DNA from: Nostoc sp. 'Peltigera membranacea cyanobiont' N6 | GTDB lineage: Bacteria > Cyanobacteriota > Cyanobacteriia > Cyanobacteriales > Nostocaceae | Assembly: GCF_002949735.1 (NCBI RefSeq) | Contig: NZ_CP026681.1 | Coordinates: 2,976,001-3,040,000 of the forward strand | Direction: 5' to 3' | DNA length: 64,000 nt | In this document: positions 62,231 through 64,000 of the stretch, piece by piece | How the letters are laid out: every line of letters begins with the position of its first letter | Position numbering within the stretch: the stretch's first letter is position 1 | The notes under the pieces: generated by a model | What the model was told of the DNA's origin: nothing | Database searches by the model: none | Seen by the model: only the letters and a program-made list of their open reading frames with translations | Made by a program: the position numbers and the translations under genes

Positions 62231-62975
62231 ACCACAACCCCCTATATTCGAGCAAGTTGAAGACGAACGTCTGCACCGCAAACAACGCCTAGCTGCTGCT
62301 TTTCGCCTGTTTGGTAAATTTGGTTTCAGCGAAGGAATCGCAGGGCATATTACGGCTCGCGATCCAGAATTTACAGACCATTTTTGGGTCAATCCATTAG
62401 GAACATATTTCGGTCATATCCGAGTTTCTGACCTAATCTTAGTTAACAGAGAAGGTGAGGTGGTTAAAGGCGATGCTGAAGTAAATCGAGCCGCTTTCGC
62501 CATCCATTCTCAGATTCATGAAGCTCGACCTGATGTAATTGCGGCGGCTCATGCTCATTCCCTTTATGGTAAAGCCTGGTCTAGTTTAGGTCGTCTCCTT
62601 GACCCCTTGACACAAGATTCCTGTGCTTTTTACGAAGATCATGCCCTATTTGATGATTTCACCGGTGTGGTTTTAGAAACTTCTGAAGGTCAACGACTGG
62701 CAGAAGCTTTGGGGCCAAAGAAAGCGATAATTCTCCGTAACCATAGTATTTTAACTGTGGGACAGACGGTAGATGAAGCTGCCTTTTGGTACATTAGTTT
62801 AGAGCGATCGTGCCAAGCCCAACTGCTGGCAGAAGCTGCGGGTAGACCCACTATTATCAAACACGAAACAGCCCGTTTAACACAAACTCAAGTTGGATCG
62901 CGTACAAGTGGGTGGTTTGGTTTCCAGCCCCTTTACGACAGAATTGTCCGTGAGGAGCCTGATTTCCTCAATTAG
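62214..62975 (+). CDS. Class II aldolase/adducin family protein
   Basis: About 253 residues from the ATG at 62214, with GAGGAAG upstream; a far longer frame starting at 62037 is overlapped by the cupin gene and is not used. Class II aldolase features are FSEGIAGHITARDPEF, WVNPLG, zinc-binding AAHAHSLYG and, near the end, ILRNHSILTVG. Relatives cleave sugar phosphates or act on similar small molecules. Coupling with the cupin and sulfonate genes suggests a role in breaking down an organosulfur compound, which is inference. Confidence 0.87.
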   Translation: MPRYDRPQPPIFEQVEDERLHRKQRLAAAFRLFGKFGFSEGIAGHITARDPEFTDHFWVNPLGTYFGHIRVSDLILVNREGEVVKGDAEVNRAAFAIHSQIHEARPDVIAAAHAHSLYGKAWSSLGRLLDPLTQDSCAFYEDHALFDDFTGVVLETSEGQRLAEALGPKKAIILRNHSILTVGQTVDEAAFWYISLERSCQAQLLAEAAGRPTIIKHETARLTQTQVGSRTSGWFGFQPLYDRIVREEPDFLN

Positions 62976-62998
62976 TCATTAGGCATTGGGGATTGGGC

Positions 62999-63254
62999 AT
63001 GGGAGCAATGCGATTTTGTGAGGTTGGTGGGATTCGTTGGCTAGAAATAAAGTCCAGCAAGGGTTATGAAGGATTAGCCGCATGGTCATGAACCCTGACA
63101 ACTTAATGACAATGTAGGTGCGAAACCTACCATCCAGGTGCAGGATTGAAAGCACTTTCCCAAAGGCAACGCGACTAGCCATCAATCCGTAAAGCGGGAA
63201 TGAAAGGTAGCTCTACTGATAGCCTAAGTTGGTATATATCAAGCATAGTATCCA
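62999..63254 (+). ncRNA. Candidate HEARO/omega RNA without its nuclease gene
   Basis: Several helices can be drawn: long-range pairing of GGATTCGTTGGCTAG (63030-63044) with CTAGCCATCAATCC (63175-63188), GGGTTATGA with TCATGAACCC (63061-63095), GTAGGT with ACCTAC (63114-63130), GTGC with GCAC, and TTCCC with GGGAA. The layout and wording resemble the RNA that precedes iscB genes in cyanobacteria. A start codon follows at 63254, but the frame stops after six codons (ATGAGTAAAGCGATCGCTTAA), so the nuclease is gone. The 5' guide would lie just before 63010. Confidence 0.6.
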
Positions 63255-63274
63255 TGAGTAAAGCGATCGCTTAA

Positions 63275-63578
63275 AGATGCGTTTGAATCACCGTTACAAA
63301 AAAGTAGCGAAATCAGGCTGCCGCTACAACCAAAAGGTGAAGGATATAACCCACATTCCGCACTTCAATTTGAAGTACAAATTAATTACAGTTAATGAAA
63401 ACGCAAAAAATTAGAATAATTAAGAAAATAATACTCAACGAATCTGATTTTGAAAAAAAAAATCAAATATAAAATATTTTCTACATCAAGTAGTTTATCT
63501 AAGCAACAAAAATTATAGGAACGATTATTTTCCCTTTGAATATTAATAAGTTGTCACTTTACTGTGTTGTTGTTTAGA
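63275..63578. other. Gap between the RNA and the transposase
   Basis: No gene is certain. The segment CCACATTCCGCACTTCAA at 63351-63368 looks like the end of an IS element found in Nostoc and may mark the near border of the transposase element. This border was not confirmed by a second end or a target duplication because the other side is outside the window. Confidence 0.35.
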
Positions 63579-64000
63579 TTAAGAGATTAGATAGTATTTT
63601 TGACAAGACACTGGGAGAAAATTCAAAATAAAATTGCGTTCTTGGGTTAGATTAACAATTTGATTAACTCCATTCAAAGTCAAAATGTGAATCCCTTGAA
63701 AGCATTGAAATATCCATTTTAATGTGGGGCACTTCGTTAATTTACCTAGTTGATTTTTAACTCCGATATTGGCTCTTTTTAAACTATTTCTTAGTTCCCT
63801 CTGACCGAGATTATAAACTAATAAGCACAAAGACATTAAAAATAACATCGTCTCGATTCTTTCAGGATTTTCTACAAAGAAACTATCAGTGAAAAATAAA
63901 GGATTTTTCAGAAATCTAAATCCTCTTTCGCAAGACTGTTGATTTTTATAATTTGTAATAATTTCTGATGACTTTAATTTCTCATCTTCAACTAAATTAG
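63579..64000 (-). CDS. IS1634-like (DUF4277-type) transposase, C-terminal part
   Basis: The reading frame runs off the right edge of the window; 5' codons are missing. Visible residues include SCERGFRFLKNPLFF (the region around the last catalytic Glu), ENPERIE, LCLLVYNLGQRELRNSLK and TKCPTLKWIFQCFQGIH, typical of the C-terminus of IS1634/IS4-type transposases with DUF4277. Nothing is broken in the visible part. The element probably inserted beside the nuclease-free RNA at 62999. Confidence 0.8.
   Translation of the reverse strand, partial: NLVEDEKLKSSEIITNYKNQQSCERGFRFLKNPLFFTDSFFVENPERIETMLFLMSLCLLVYNLGQRELRNSLKRANIGVKNQLGKLTKCPTLKWIFQCFQGIHILTLNGVNQIVNLTQERNFILNFLPVSCQKYYLIS

Overview
The window looks like chromosome of a filamentous, heterocyst-type cyanobacterium close to Nostoc. 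HIP1 octamers (GCGATCGC) are scattered through nearly all genes. The gene content is cyanobacterial: a high-light-inducible protein, DUF1823, DUF3131, DUF928, TIGR04376, FdhF/YdeP and GUN4-domain proteins, and a CHASE2 nucleotide cyclase. The gaps between genes are packed with short palindromic elements and heptamer-type tandem repeats typical of Nostocales. The base is AT-rich, gene density is moderate, and long unidirectional operons are absent.

Layout. 0-8.8 kb: coiled-coil TIGR04376 protein, DUF3131 protein, exported peptidoglycan-binding protein, FUSC-type membrane protein, HliP, then a divergent AraC regulator/hydrolase pair that looks acquired. 9.1-22.9 kb: accessory region with a DUF262/DUF1524 GmrSD-like nuclease, a membrane-anchored winged-helix-like protein, two convergent von Willebrand A proteins (YfbK-like and VIT-VWA), an OLD-type ATPase-TOPRIM nuclease convergent with a DNA methyltransferase, an excisionase-like HTH protein, and a truncated NB-ARC (STAND) gene followed by its decayed duplicate. 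22.9-41.9 kb: PhoD phosphatase, PEP-CTERM protein, AroA, DUF928 protein and CHASE2 cyclase, TPR remnant, PAS-GGDEF-EAL protein, FdhF/YdeP oxidoreductase with FdhD, a serine hydrolase, and bifunctional NnrE/NnrD. 41.9-42.9 kb: a gene-free cluster of small inverted-repeat elements. 42.9-58.6 kb: RND pump and adaptor, M23 peptidase, tRNA-Arg(CCG), a multidomain GUN4-TPR-glycine-zipper protein, DAHP synthase, GH13 enzyme, DUF1823 protein, acylphosphatase and an RluA-type pseudouridine synthase. 58.9-63.0 kb: sulfonate-related genes (SsuA-like lipoprotein, SsuD-like monooxygenase, a cysteine-dioxygenase-like cupin, a class II aldolase) interrupted by an iscB remnant. 63.0-64.0 kb: a structured RNA resembling a HEARO/omega RNA without its nuclease gene, then a partial IS1634-like transposase running off the end.

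How parts fit together. AroA and DAHP synthase are both shikimate-pathway steps but lie 26 kb apart. FdhF/YdeP and FdhD are enzyme and maturation factor. SsuA, SsuD, the cupin and the aldolase form a plausible organosulfur group. The OLD nuclease, methyltransferase, GmrSD-like protein and STAND protein suggest a worn defence island.

The most distinctive signals are the non-coding elements: at least nine families of small inverted-repeat elements. One is nested inside another at a TA target, one carries seven 21-bp tandem repeats between 34-bp terminal repeats, and one splits a pseudogene. Repeat sequence also appears to extend the reading frames of nnrD and of the pseudouridine synthase. All domain names come from reading motifs by eye; no database search was run.
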